A stretch of DNA of 64,000 nt from Pollenia angustigena (GCA_930367215.1 OV884060.1:175223253-175287252); one strand, 5' to 3'. Shown: positions 1 to 11,885, counted from the stretch's first letter. Notes: generated from the sequence alone by a model not told the origin. Program-made: numbers and translations.

Positions 1-1255
1 ACAACTTTAATATAATTTTGATAAAAAATATTTTTCTTTAGAGGTCCATTAAATATTTCTCCAGGGTTTGATTTCCCTAAATCCAAACAAAAAATGCTCG
101 GTGAAATGTTTTGTTGTATTTATGTAAGTTCATGTGTATGAAGCAGTGATAACCAAGCCCCGAACTAACCAAGCCCCGAACGCTCGCACACAAAGATATT
201 ATGTACTTGGGTGCGGTCGCAGAGACTGATGATAGCCTGATGTTTTGAAACGAAAAAAGTTGTTGTATACATGTGAATTGCCGACCGTGGCTGTGTGAAA
301 ACTACGATTATTGACTTACTCGCGAGCCTATGGAGTGGTTATCACTGATTTAGGGCAATCAATCTCAAAGTCGACCATTGCCTATGACTACATTTTAACA
401 TTTAGCGCATAAGACAACTCATCATACAGCCATACATACATGTATGATACTTATGAACATCATAAGCCAAACCAAAAACAAAAAAAACAACAAGTCAACA
501 AATTGTCTAACTAAAATATTGTAACTTTTTTTCTAAAACTGTCATATCAATTGATAGTACACATACACACAATAATTTTACCCTCTTACAGTCCTCTCTG
601 ACTACTTACCCCAATACTTAACTTAAGTACTTTGGAGTGAGTTTGGGTCACTCTATATGATTGTCTTGGCAATTTAGGATTTAAGAATCATATAGAAATT
701 GTTATCAGATTTGTTTCTTTTACTATTTTTTTTTTATTATAATTTTTGTACTTTTTATTAGCAAGTGGTCAGTCAGCGTTTATCGTCTTCTTCTTTTTTA
801 AAGGGCTTGCAAAACTAGACATGTAAAACTTATGATATGGCAATGAAATAAAAAAAAAAAAATTGATATTAAATTTAAGATTTTAGCCCATTAATATGTT
901 AAGCCTTTTATTTATTTATATATTTTTATATAATATTCCCTTTTATACACGAAGAGATAAATACAAATTGATCATTTAAGTGGGTTATTTTGTTGTAAGT
1001 AAATAGTCAATTTGAAAAATTGTTTTTTTTTCGAAGCGGTTTAAGTAGCAGTAAATCATGATTTAACATACAAATTGGTCAAATGAATTCTGTTTAAAAA
1101 CAGTTTATAAAAAAATTATTCTTATATGATTTTTCTAAAGTGACCATTAGAGACGAAATAATCTTTAATAATTCAAAAATTGTTACTTCTTTTTGGCAAA
1201 TTTAAAACCTATATGAATCTCAAAAAAAAAAAAACTACCTACGTCAGTGTGGAAG
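1..1255. other. AT-rich non-coding stretch
   Basis: No convincing coding frame or RNA gene is visible on either strand. The only local structure is a 15-bp phrase (aaccaagccccgaac) present twice head to tail at 151-165 and 167-181, plus several A/T homopolymer runs. It could be intergenic DNA, an intron or an old element beyond recognition. Confidence 0.6.
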
Positions 1256-2508
1256 GTTAAATTTTAAGGGCCTATGTTGAATGTGAACCACACCTAAACT
1301 TCAAGATTTTTTCAGCCTTCCATTTGACATTTCTCAATTTCAGTCTACTCAATTTGAACCATGGAAAGATACACATTCGAGCAACGCGTTAAAGTTATAC
1401 AAGCTTGTGATGAAAATAGGCGTTCAAATCAAAATGCATATCGTGCACTTCGTGATTTTTTCGGTCAATTAATCGTCCAAATGTGCTTACAATCGGAAAA
1501 ACCGTTCAAAAATTTGAGCAAACCGGGTCTGTAGGAGATGTGAAAACACGAGTGCATGCTCGTACAGCTCGTCCTGCAGAAAACATTGCATTTTTCGCGA
1601 TAGTGTGGATGAAGAGCCGTCCACCTCAAGTCGTCGTCGTGCTCAACAATTTTACTCTCTCACGCTCGTCGTAAATGAGCATAATGCATAAAGACTTGCA
1701 TTTACAGGCTTAAAAGGTGCAATTGACTCAAGAGCTAAAGTCTCTTGACCATTCCAAACGTCGTCAATGGTCAGAAAGGTGGCAAGAAATAGCAACAGTG
1801 GATGATTAATTTTCGAAGAAAATCATCTTCAATGATGAGGCACATTTTCACCTCAGTAGATTCGTCAATAAGCAGAATTGCCGCATTTGGGCAAATGATA
1901 ATCCAAGAGTGATTGTCGAAAAACCAATTCACCCACAAAGAGTGACTGTTTGGTGCGGTTTATGGGATGTCGGCATCATCGGGCAGTATTTTGTCCAAAA
2001 TGAGGCCAGTCAGGCAGTTACTGTGAATGGTGTTCGCTACCGTGAGATGATAACGAACGTTTTATAACCTGAATTGGAAGATATGGATGTGCCACGCAGC
2101 TAACGAAATAATGGCTCTTTTGCGCTACAAATTCAATGGTCATGTTCTCACGTGGGGGCGATGTCAATTGGCCGCCAAGATCATGTGATTTGACACCGTT
2201 GGACTTCTTTCTTTGGGGTTATTTGAAAGAAAAGGTGTACGTCGATAAGCCAGCAACAATTCAAGTACTAAAGGATGAGATCATTCTTATTAACGGCATA
2301 GAACCTTAATTCTGCCTCAGCGTCATCGAAAATTGGGACCATCAGCCGGAGGTGTAACGCCGATGTCGGCCGCCGCGACCGATATTTTGTTCCATACATA
2401 ATTGAACCATACCAATATTATCATAATAAAAAAAAATTACAATAATTTCCTAAATAATTTGTGTTTTATTCAAAATCAACATAGACCCCTAAAATTTAAC
2501 TGCCCTTT
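1256..2508 (+). mobile_element. Mariner-like element, copy 1 (decayed, near full length)
   Basis: Inverted ends are visible: gttaaattttaagggcc starts at 1256 and its complement ends at 2500, possibly extending to the ttta at about 2508. The 1.25-kb length is usual for mariner. Two other copies of the same subfamily lie on the minus strand at 40.4-42.6 and 42.9-50.0 kb. Those copies are interrupted while this one is not, so this copy serves as the empty-site reference for reading their insertions. Confidence 0.8.
1361..2401 (+). pseudogene. Mariner transposase pseudogene (DD41D group)
   Basis: The product would be a cut-and-paste DNA transposase of the Tc1/mariner superfamily. Reading starts at MERYTFEQRVKVIQA and runs through an N-terminal helix-turn-helix region. 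It then reaches FNDEAHFHLSRFVNKQNC (first catalytic Asp region), HPQRVTVWCGLW, GVRYREMITN and, in another frame, DVNWPPRSCDLTPLDFFLWG, where the last Asp is the third acidic residue. At least four frameshifts and several stops break the frame, including one near 1801 and another after GVRYREMITNVL, so it cannot make an active enzyme. In better preserved relatives in this window the second and third Asp are 41 residues apart, hence the DD41D label. The N-terminal ATG at 1361 matches the start inferred for the minus-strand copy near 49.95 kb. Confidence 0.8.
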
Positions 2509-3299
2509 ATTATGCTTCAGTTCAGAAGTCAGAGGCCATCAAAAAGGTTCGTTACTTTTTCTTAAAAAAACCTACGCAGTCCAACAAAAGTCCCTTTTTT
2601 TTGTAAATGTTAAAGAAAACTTTTAAAATTTTTTTTCTTAAACGACTTAAAAGAATGCAATAATTTTGATGTCAAATTATTTCTAGTTTTCCCAAGCAGT
2701 TTGTATTGAAATCGATCTCATTTGATTCACTAAGAAAAAAATTTTTGAACCCAAGGGTGTAATAACCAACCTAAAACTATGTATGTATCTGTTACAAAAA
2801 TTAGCGGCAGAATGCACCGACTGTTATTTGCACAAACTCGTTTTATATGACTAGAAATCATACCATACGATTTCGTGAAGATCAGTCCAAAATTATAATT
2901 AACCATGGACCCCACAAAAAAGCCACTCACGGAGAATATTTAAGTTTGCCCAAAACCGTAACGAATAATGGTATTGTAGTAAATCTTGATCTGTCATAGT
3001 TTTACTAGTCCAAAAAGCTCACCATTATAGGCCCCTTTAAAAATCCCCTCCTGAAAGTCCATTTATTATGCCGAAAAAGGAAGCGAAAATAATATTTTAT
3101 TTAAATTAGGTCAAATTAAGTTTGAAATGACTAGAAATATAATCATTAAACTTCGTGATGATCCTCAACTCATGATGCGTACTTTTGGAGCAGACTTTAT
3201 TTGATACTCAAAAAACCGGAACGAATTATAGTACTGTGTGGTTATAAAGAGTAGCTTAGAATTTATAGATACCATATAAAGCCCATTCGTTTTTACAGA
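2509..3299 (+). repeat. Degenerate dispersed repeat, phrase family of the 7.6-8.2 kb region
   Basis: No gene is seen. Around 2850-2890 and 3125-3165 are diverged versions of the phrase tgactagaaat...ttcgtgaagatc, followed by a 'cccataaa/cccaaaaccgtaacgaataatg' type segment. The same phrase occurs four times at 7.6-8.2 kb. This is an old, non-coding interspersed repeat; the superfamily is not evident. Confidence 0.45.
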
Positions 3300-4115
3300 T
3301 GTTGTGTATTAATAATCATGATATTTGTACTAAATTTGATTACTTTAGCTCTTACCGTTCTCTAGATATACAGAAATCTCTTTTTCTTTATACATGGGAG
3401 GGGCAACGCCTACCTTACCCCTCCCACCTACTTCTTGATAGATGTTGTGTATTTAGACCCAAAGTATTTGTACCAGTTATGGAAACTGTAGCTGTAGCCG
3501 TTTTGCAGACATATAGAATTCTATTTTGTGGAACGCCCACTTACTATTTTTATGGGAGGTGCCACTCCCACTTCTCCAATTACCGTAACCGTTTTGCAGA
3601 TATACAGAATTGTATTTTGTTGCACGTCCACCCTTTGCCAGATGTCATGCATTGACATCGAAGCTATTTGTATCAAATTTCGAAACTTTTACGGCTAACA
3701 ATCTCCAGATATACAAAAATCTATTTTGTATTTGTATGGGAGGTGCCACTCCCCCTTCTTAAATTACGCCTACCTTTTGCCGGTTGTTGTATATTGAGTA
3801 CAAAAATGCTTGTTCCTAATTTTTTAACGTTGGCTCTTGTCAAGATCTAGACATACAAAAAATCTATAATTTCTTTGTATTGGATGTGCCACGCTCACTT
3901 CTGTAAGCCCACCCATTTTTAAAAGAGGCTATGCATTGATACGCCAAGCTATCTGTACTTAATTTTAGTAATTTTTCTCTTACCGTTCTCCAGATATAAA
4001 TAAGTTTATTTTGTGCTGCATCCACTATAACATTCCCGCCCATATTTTGCCGGATGTTGCATATTGGTAACCAATATATTTGTACCAAACTTGGAAACTT
4101 TAGCTCTTGCCGATG
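3300..4115 (+). repeat. Degenerate tandem repeat with 'ttctccagatatac' units
   Basis: A block built on the phrase 'cttaccgttctccagatatacaaaaatctattttgt...gggaggtgccactcccacttct' recurs with indels at about 3362, 3500, 3595, 3710, 3845 and 3990. Open frames here are chance products of the repeat. Related single phrases recur at 19665 and, inverted, at 23555, so it is a dispersed family. Confidence 0.5.
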
Positions 4116-4368
4116 TTCTATTCATGGCAATAACACTTCAAAATAATATTGGGCACCGCTGCTCTTCTTCAAGAAGTGCACCCTGGGCATCCAATTTGGG
4201 CAACTTTTTGAGCACTGATGGCCGTACCTCTATAGAAAATAATCGAGAGGTATCAAAGCACTCAAACTTGGAGGGAAATTGGCAGATCATCTACTTGAAA
4301 TCGACTAATCGCCAAATTTGTGTTTCAATTTATATGACTGTATGGCAAATAAATGCCATGTACATTTT

Positions 4369-4915
4369 CATAATAACGGCTATGAAACTTAAAGCAGCTC
4401 AACTACATTGGCTTCTCGGTCAAAACTCAAACTTGTCCTTAGACAAAAAAATTCTCTTATACAAGTCCATCATAAAACCAATATGGACATATGGCATCCA
4501 ATTATGGGGTACTGCATGCGCATCTAACATCCAAAAGCTTCAAAGAAGACAGTCTAGAATATTACGACAAATTGTCTGCGCCCCATGGTATATACGTAAT
4601 GATATTATCCACAGAGATCTCAACGTCCCCACTATCCAGGAGGAAATTAAAAAATATTCAATAAGTTACATCGATAAACTAATGGCCCACCCTAACTACC
4701 TCACTCGGGGTCTGCTTCAGTTCGAAGGTCACCAGAGGCTAAAAAGAACCGATACTTTGAGCCTAACTAGAAGACATTTTTAAAATTTGAATACAGCAGT
4801 TAGTGGTTACACTGGTAACAACTAATAAACAACAAGTAGAATTAAGATTTGAATACATATTGTAAATTTCGATAAGAAAGATTCAATAATAAAAATAAAT
4901 TAAAAAAAAAAAAAT
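4369..4915 (+). mobile_element. 5'-truncated jockey-clade LINE copy
   Basis: This is the last ~540 bp of the LINE whose long copy lies at 45506-49888: the end of ORF2, the same short 3' UTR and an A-rich tail. It is bracketed by an 11-bp direct duplication, atgtacatttt, at 4358-4368 and 4916-4926. That is the expected signature of target-primed reverse transcription that stopped early. High similarity to the long copy suggests a fairly recent insertion. Confidence 0.88.
4380..4783 (+). pseudogene. Jockey ORF2 C-terminal fragment (about 133 aa)
   Basis: Begins MKLKAAQLHWLLGQNSNLSL and ends SLTRRHF; it differs from the C-terminus of the long ORF2 at about seven positions (for example Gln for Arg in LLGQNS, His-Phe for Gln-Ser at the end). 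It corresponds to the region after the reverse-transcriptase domain and carries no catalytic motif. The open frame runs upstream into unrelated repeat sequence by chance, so an upstream ATG at 4064 is not a real start. Confidence 0.85.
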
Positions 4916-4924
4916 ATGTACATT

Positions 4925-5150
4925 TTTAAACAAAAAATCATCGATCATGGCGCGGTATCGATCTTCATTGGCTGTAACGCGAGCTTCGTCTTATTTTTTG
5001 TAGAATTAAGCTCCTATAATGCCACCAGCGTATAAACGGCATCAAATGGTGTAGTTTTCTGGATGTTAGGGAATCTGTACAGTCTCTTCTGGATTTTCAA
5101 TCATTGAACACAATTTTGCGATAAAACATCGATGACTTATTATTATACCT
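4925..5150 (-). pseudogene. Mariner-like transposase scrap
   Basis: On the minus strand the sequence reads, with frameshifts, QNC...HPE then YAGGIIGA-FYKK and DEARVTANEDRYRAMIDD. This matches the conserved mariner stretch GLWAGGIIGPYFF...EAG..VTVNGERYRAMI seen elsewhere in the window. Only this central part is recognised; no ends were found. The flanking stretch to 5480 has short open frames with no recognisable content. Confidence 0.55.
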
Positions 5151-7250
5151 TTGAGGCATTGTTCAACCGTGAATCTATTAATAATGATTTATCAGAGTAT
5201 ACTGTAAAAAAAAAATTTCAAAAACCGATGACAGCAGGATAGTTCGTTTAATAGTCGAAAATGTAATTTCCTTCACTGTCGAGAAATGGTATACGCCATC
5301 TTTAACGGATTGTGTGATATCTCTGGCGCTGAATTGGAGCGCATTTTAAACTTTGTAAGAAGATCGGGTTGGTTATTCGGCTGGAGTTCTGCACTGCTGT
5401 GTAACTCCATGGTATCACAATGGTTGATTGGGTCTAAGAGAGCAGACGTATTGCCATTTCTACCTAACTTAACATAAAATTATTCTTTAAAAAAGTATTT
5501 AATTTATTAATAAGTAATAAAATTATTACATTAATTGTCATAGATATATTAATAAATTAAAGAGAATACAACTTAACAATTTAAAAGTGAAAATAATTAT
5601 ATTTTTTAAACTTTGCCAAAGCCTTTTAATCTCCAATCTTATATATAAATGCAAATATAAATTTTCCAAAACATTGATTCCAAAAATGAGAATCTAATTA
5701 CAATTAAAAGCTTACATTACAAAAAAAAAAAAAAAACATCATAAATAAACACAAATTAATCCCATATAACTCGGAACCATTCAATAGTATTTTTCGTAAG
5801 AAGAAATAACAAAAAAGCCTATAAAAAAATAATAATAACCCATTCACTTCGCTGAATAACTTATGCCTGTTACTCCTTTACGTCATGCTTTTTTGTTGAG
5901 AAATGGGGTGAAGGGAAAACCAGCAAAAGACAATCAAAGTCATTTAAACGCTGAGTCGGTGAAGCTACCAGAAATTATTTGCTTCTTAAGACTATAAATG
6001 AAATGACCGTCACGAAATAAATACATATTTAATTGTTCTATAAGTTTGGAAAATTTTCTACGAGTATTAAAATGCTGATGTTGATGACGAAGAGAGAATT
6101 GACAAACGTTTGCCAAACAGCGTTTTTCAGCATTTGAAATAGCGATTGCTAAGAAGACATTTGTTTAAAATAAAAGAAGAGGAATTAAAATCAAGAAAAC
6201 AAAACAAAAGGAACAAAATTAAATATCTTGATAAAGAAAAAGAGAGCAGAGAAGCTTTGAAAGGATTTTCTTAAAAAAAAAGATTTCACATCCACGGTAG
6301 TGGAGATTTTCTAATTAAATTCGGGTTTTCTGTTTTCATGTTAATTTTTTGTCAGTAAATGTTTTTTTTATTATATTTTATTTATTTTTAGAAATTTTAA
6401 AAATTCTAAAAGCATTTTAGTTTTTAAAGAAGAGCATTGTTTTATTGTTCTTTGTAATTTTTTCCATTTTCTTTGCAGTATTATTCTACGAGTATGAGGA
6501 CTTGACTATGTTATAAGCACATTTGAAATGTTAAAACAAGTTGAATATTTTAAATAAAGAGTTAAGGTATATTCAGACTGATGAAATATTTGATAGCAAT
6601 ATCAAATATTTCTCTACCGTAGTCTGAACACAAAATATTTTTTATTGTCAAATAAAATAACAGCTGATTTTGAGAAAATAAAAGTATTTGCCGGCAAACA
6701 AATATTTGTCCAATGTGAACATAGTGTGAACACAAAAAATCAAATATTTTAGTAGTTTTTGAGCAAACATTTATTTGATATTACAAAAAATTGTAGGAGC
6801 AAACAACGACAAATAATTTTAGCCATGTTACTTATAGAAGTAATTTTTCTTGTAAGTTTTACAGTTTTAAAGATTTTTTTAATTATTAGACTTTGCAATC
6901 ATGCCGCTATTAGCAAATTTTTGCGAATTTCCGCTAATTAGAAATTTTTAAAGAATTTTTGCCATTTCTTATAGTTTTAGGCACTTTTAATAAATGTTAT
7001 GGTTTTATTTCAAATTTAAATTTATTGCGAAGTTATGAAGTCTAACTAGTGGTTTTCATACGGGATTTCCCGGGACAAAAATCCCGGAATCCCGCACATT
7101 TTTCAAGATAAAAATCCCGGGAAATTTGTGCGGGAATTACCGGTTTTTTTAATTTCATTTTGTCATCTTTACTGCTGATATAATAAGTATATTTTAGCCG
7201 TTAGGTCTTAAATCAAAGACGCATTTTGAGTTTTTGATTGGCTTTAATTA
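5151..7250. other. AT-rich non-coding stretch with small inverted repeats
   Basis: No gene is supported. At 6572-6628 an imperfect hairpin (ttcagact...tttgata / tatcaaa...agtctgaa) suggests a small element end. At 7050-7145 the phrase aatcccggg is repeated four times in both orientations, a short GC-rich island. The rest is A/T-rich with homopolymers. Confidence 0.5.
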
Positions 7251-7254
7251 ATTT

Positions 7255-8345
7255 TTATACCCGCTAAAACAATTAGTTGTGAAGAGGGTATATTAAGTTT
7301 GTCATTCCGTGTGAAACTTTTTTATTATTCATCTCAGACCCCATAAAGTATATATATTCTGGGTCCTTGAGTAATTCTAAGTCGATTTAGCCATGTCCGT
7401 CTGTCCGTCTGTTGAAAACACGTTCACTTTCGAACAACTCAAAACAAATGAACAAACATGGCGCCAAATTGCTTGTAGTTATCCTAAGCAGTTTGGGATT
7501 GAAATCCAGCAAAATCGGTTCTGTAGGAACAGAGCTTTGAATCAAAATGTGGAACCACCACCTAAAAAAAATTGATAATTTTGTTACAAAAAATAACACA
7601 AATGCTGCAACAAGGCACGGAATGAGATAAGATTTTGCAAAAATTTGTTTTATTTGCCTGGAAATCATGCTGTTAAATTTCGTGAAGATCCGTCTATAAT
7701 TTACCCTAAGCCCCATATAAACAATACTCCCGGAAAACAGTTTAGTACGCCTAAAACCGTTAAAAATAACGCTAGCGTAACAAAATTTGGAACGTCACAG
7801 TTTTTTATAACTAGAAATAACACTGTGAAATTTCGTGACGATCGGTCCATAAATTAGCTTAGGCCCCATATAAGCCCTACTACCGGAAAACAGTTTAGTA
7901 CGCCTAAAACCGAAAAAAATAATGCAATCATAACAAATTTTGGCTCGTCACAGTTTTATAGGACTATAAATGATACTGTGAAATTTCGTGAAGATCGGTA
8001 CATAATTTACCCTAGGCCCCATAGAAACCCTACTCCCGGAAAACAGTTTAGTACACCTAAAACCATAACTGCTAATGCTAGCATAACAGAAATTGGTACG
8101 TCACAGTTTTAAAGGACTAGAAATGACGCTGTGAAATTTCGTGATGATCGGTCCATAATTTAGCTTAGGCCCCATATAAACCCTACTACCGGAAAACAGT
8201 TTAGTCGCCTAAAATCATAATTAATAACAAATCGTCACAGTTTAAGATAATAATAACATCATACAGATATTACTCCTTAAACATTTGAACTGTCGGTGGA
8301 GGGTATCAAAGATTCGGCACAGCCGAATATAGCACTCTAACTTGT
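7255..8345 (+). repeat. Dispersed non-coding repeat with four 153-bp units
   Basis: Starts with an 'atacccgctaaaaca' type head and a gtccgtctgtccgtctg motif (7397), a phrase common in fly interspersed repeats. It ends with gattcggcacagccgaatat (8310-8329), a palindrome-bearing tail. Between them four units share ctgtgaaatttcgtgaagatcgg...ccggaaaacagtttagtacg. The anchor cgtga falls at 7681, 7834, 7987 and 8140, an exact 153-bp spacing. No transposase is encoded; the open frames on both strands here are by-products. Confidence 0.65.
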
Positions 8346-8475
8346 TTTTTTCTCTTTTTGTTGTTTTAACTCACTTCAGTCTCATAACTCAGCATAACTC
8401 CTTCTTATCGTAATTATCTGCTCTTAGGAAAAAAGCCCAAATAAATATTTTTCCATTTAACATAACGAAAAACTA

Positions 8476-8917
8476 CACGCAGAGAAAAAATATGTTTAAA
8501 AATGGTCACCTCCAACAAAACTATTTTTAAAGAAAAAATTTAACAATATTACTGTCACCTACAACCATATTATGGTTGAATAAGTCCTCCATCAAGAAGC
8601 CACAACCATATTATGGTTGTCATGATTAAATATGACAATAATTTGTTTTAAAATTAACAATAGTATTTTCCTCTTTTCCAAGAGCAACATGCTATGGTTG
8701 AAAACCAACCATGCTATTATAATTGTTAAACATGTTTTAGTTATTATTGACCATAACATGTTCGGAGGCAACCATAATATGGTTGGGGACTAATTCAACC
8801 ATAATATGGTTGTCGGTGACAATAATATTGTTAAATGAATCATAATATGTTTAAAATTTTCTTTAAAAATAGTATTGTTGGAGGTGACCATATTTAAACA
8901 TGTTTTTTCTCTGGATG
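8476..8917. mobile_element. TIR element (MITE), CACGCAGAG family, copy 1
   Basis: A nearly palindromic 442-bp element: the left end cacgcagagaaaaaatatg and right end catgttttttctctggatg are inverted repeats. Inside, accatattatggttg and its complement recur many times, so the whole unit can fold back. The left flank is TA; the right flank reads tt, a likely mutated TA. It lacks a transposase. The copy at 53705-55287 is its closest relative and is interrupted by another element. Confidence 0.75.
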
Positions 8918-9114
8918 TTCATTTTCTGACTTAAGACAGTTTTGCCAAAGAAATGCCAATTCATAAATGATAAGGAAACATTAAAATCTTCTTGAATTGA
9001 AAAAGTCCGGGAAAAGAAAAACTCTTAGTCTACCGCAATATTAAATTTAAATGAAATTAATAAACCGAAAAAAATCTCAATTAGAACAATTTTAAATAAA
9101 AGTAAAATTCATTG

Positions 9115-9235
9115 CACTGAAATAATTTTCTTCATAGATCCAACGAAAAAGTACATTAAAATACAACCTAATTATGTATCGGTTCATTGGATTAATGAAG
9201 AATGTCTTATAAGCCCCCCAGTAAATGAAATGTTA
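9115..9235 (+). mobile_element. Fragment of the CACTGAAAG MITE family
   Basis: The stretch cactgaaataattttcttc...gatcc...ttaatgaagaatg matches the left half of the copies at 58714 and 63752. The right half is absent, so this is a truncated copy. Confidence 0.6.
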
Positions 9236-9311
9236 AAATCGATGATAGCACAAATATCTAAAACTCTGAGCAGATCCAACTAACTGTAAGTACTTGGATG
9301 CACTTCATCCA

Positions 9312-9433
9312 AATCTAAGGTCCGTTTGGCCTGTACACTCAACAAAAATGCGAAAAACTGTCGTGTTTCTCGATTTGTGACGCATTATCGCGATTTAATT
9401 TTTCGGGCTTGCGCGCCAAACGGACCCCAGATT
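9312..9433. repeat. Short inverted-repeat unit
   Basis: Arms aatctaaggtccgtttggc (9312-9330) and gccaaacggaccccagatt (9415-9433) are complementary at 17 of 19 positions. They enclose about 84 bp containing tcgcgatttaat-type palindromic phrases. It may be a very small MITE. Confidence 0.5.
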
Positions 9434-10067
9434 CGGATTTAGGGCAACAAAATACTTACAGCTTGGTAAGTCTTTTCAAATTTACAGACTACTTTTTTTC
9501 ACAGCGTAGAGGGTCTACCAATAAAAGTGGGTGGACCACGCCTTTTTTCTGCAAAGCTTTTCTTGTATGGACATTAAACATACCAAATACTCAAATGTGA
9601 ACAGCTACCAAGCAAAAACAAATAATTTTTAATCGTTGTAACGTTATTTATTTTTTATCTTTGGCAAAAAAACTAAGTCTGATTTGTGTCACGAAAACAG
9701 TGTGAAGGTATGAACACTATTTTAATTATATTTAAAACAATATTGCATTTTTTTTTTTTTTTTTTTGATAAATTTAAATTAGTATAATAAAAAGCGTATC
9801 CGAATAACTCACAGACAAAAAAAAAGGAAAATTACTTACATAAAAAATAATAAAAGTATAAAATTGACCGTACTCGTTTGAGTATACTGACAACATGCAT
9901 AAGTAAAAATTAAGTTTTTTTTAGATTTTAACTATGAGTGGAGAATATTGTAAAGCCCAAAAGTGATCAAAAGCCTTCAAAAAGCTTTTGAAAACATATC
10001 ATGTGATGAAGAAGGAGGTGTTTAGGAACATATAACGATTTCAAGCCTACCAAAAAACAACCCTGTA
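9434..10067. other. AT-rich non-coding stretch
   Basis: Homopolymer runs (for example T16 near 9750) and no recognisable gene. A short open frame at 9409-9600 has no recognisable content. Confidence 0.5.
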
Positions 10068-10224
10068 CTCGCAAAGAAAAAACATGGTTGTGGTAAACAT
10101 ATTCTAAGAGCAACATATTATGACAAAATTCATGATTGTAGTCACCATATTAAGATTATTATTGAATCATATAGTGTCTTAATATATTCGTAATATTACA
10201 TCATAATATTTTTCCCTTAATCAT

Positions 10225-10432
10225 GATATTATTCTGTTAATCATAATAAGTTAAGAAGGAATAATATTATTGTCATGTAAATCATAATAAGTTAAAAAGC
10301 AATCATATTATTATCATGTTAATCATAATAGGTTAAGAAATTAATCATATTATTGTCATGTTAATCATAATAAGGTAAGAAGTAATCATATTATCATCAT
10401 GTTAATCAAAATAAATTTAAAAGCAATCATTT
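10225..10432 (+). repeat. About five tandem ~41-bp AT-rich units
   Basis: The phrase atcataataagttaagaag...attattgtcatgtta repeats with 38-44 bp spacing from about 10240 to 10430. It lies inside the TIR element and resembles the internal attatgg/ccataat phrases of that family. Confidence 0.65.
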
Positions 10433-10760
10433 TATGATACAGCTCCTTTAATAACTGTCATAACAATACAAAATAAATTAAAATTTGTATGTATCGATAT
10501 TTTTTTGTGACTTTTTACAATTTGTCTTGATGTAAATAAAATAGCGGAGTTCAATATTTGTTGTTGGATTTTTTTGCTACGATATTTTGCACTATTAATT
10601 ATTAATTTTTTTAAATTATTATTTTTTATGGTAATTTATCTTGTTTAACCGCTCACATATAAAACAAACGTCACAACTGATTCAAAATAATTTTACAAAT
10701 GGCGCTAGCATAATATTATTGGAGTAAAAAAATAGTTTGATTGCATCTTAAACATAATAT

Positions 10761-11016
10761 GAGGGGCTTAAAGCACAAGGGGTTCAAGTGACTTATTATA
10801 AATAATGAGACAGAAGCGGTTGTTTCGCTTGTGCTCCAAGCGTAGCAGGTATTTTAATGTCAAGTGCTTGAATTGTTCACTATATCTAGCGTCCGGATGA
10901 GAATCCTACAGTCACCTCTTGTGCTCTGAACAACTTTTCCGAACTATATCTATAATTCCATATGCAAACTAAATTTTAGAAAAAGGCACTTAAACCCCTT
11001 GTGCTCTAAGCCCCTC
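10761..11016. mobile_element. 256-bp MITE with 30-bp inverted ends
   Basis: The left end gaggggcttaaagcacaagg and the 30-bp right end (10987-11016) are complementary at 28 of 30 positions. Both sides show ATAT next to the G-rich terminus, either a target duplication or part of the inverted repeat. There is no open frame. It interrupts the surrounding TIR element. Confidence 0.75.
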
Positions 11017-11339
11017 ATATGATAAATGTATAGAAAGTTATCATGTTATGGCTATTAAATATCATGATATGGTTGTGGGCAATATAACATGTTTTGAAAG
11101 TTATCATAATTTAGTTGTTAGAAAAATAAATATTTTTCGGCCAACAATACACATATTTATAATTGCGAAAAACATTGATATGTTTACAGTAACAATAATA
11201 TTGTTGATATTAAATAAAAATAATTAAATAAAATGAATTGGCAAATTGGTTTTTTTTTTTGTTGTTTTCTTACGAAGACAACAGAATGAAGCAGTTTGTT
11301 TATTCTTTTAACCCACTTACAACTACAATTCGAGTCGGA

Positions 11340-11600
11340 AAGAACCCAACCAATTGTACGGGGATGTAAGAAAGGATAAACTCACTGTTTATTGTTGGTC
11401 TTTTGTTTAATCTTTGATATTGTTACAAGTAAGACTTAAGAGTGTTTATTATTCTTATTCGCTTTAGGGTTTTATTTGTTTAATATTTTTGGCTTTTCTA
11501 AAATCTTTGGAAAAGGTTTCCTGATGATCTGGCCGAAGCAACCAGAAGCTAGCTTTCCCTCAACAATAAATTTCAGTGTATTTATCAAATATAAAAAATT
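11340..11600 (+). repeat. Diverged copy of the 475-bp dispersed repeat
   Basis: Contains the hallmark phrases tttgatattgttacaagta, tttcctgatgatctggcc and caacaataaatttcagtgta in the same order as the tandem copies at 20.5-21.6 kb. It shows more differences than those copies. Confidence 0.65.
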
Positions 11601-11774
11601 GGGAATTTAGCACGTCATACGGATATCGTATTAATAAAAATATAACAATTATTTGTGTACGACAACAATATATTGTTAAAATAAACATAGTGTTGTTGCC
11701 GTAACCATGCCCAACCATATTTTTTCTCCGCGTGTAGTTTTTTCGTGACAATTTACCCCAAAAGTGGCAGTACT

Positions 11775-11885
11775 ATACACTTTAGACTGGTTATAAAACT
11801 ATCCACATTGATATACTCTGAATACTGGTTATAAAACTATCCACATTGATACTATACTCGGAAGACTGGTTCTAAAACTGTGGAA
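11775..11885 (+). repeat. Two to three tandem ~50-bp units
   Basis: The phrase actggttataaaactatcca(cattgatact) occurs at about 11786, 11825 and, shortened, 11865. It is non-coding. Confidence 0.6.

Larger units (their letters stand above)
10068..11734. mobile_element. TIR element, CACGCAGAG family, 1.67 kb
   Basis: Ends ctcgcaaagaaaaaacatgg and the inverse (caaccatattttttctccgcgtg region, to 11734) are flanked by TA at 10066-10067 and 11735-11736. It contains a run of ~41-bp repeats, a nested 256-bp element at 10761-11016, and a copy of the dispersed repeat also seen at 20.5-21.9, 28.5 and 56.8 kb. No transposase is visible; it is probably non-autonomous. Confidence 0.7.

Noticed and set aside
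4064..4368. Upstream extension of the jockey fragment frame to an ATG at 4064
   Set aside because: The target duplication and homology to the long copy place the LINE start at about 4369; the upstream residues are chance translation of older repeat DNA.
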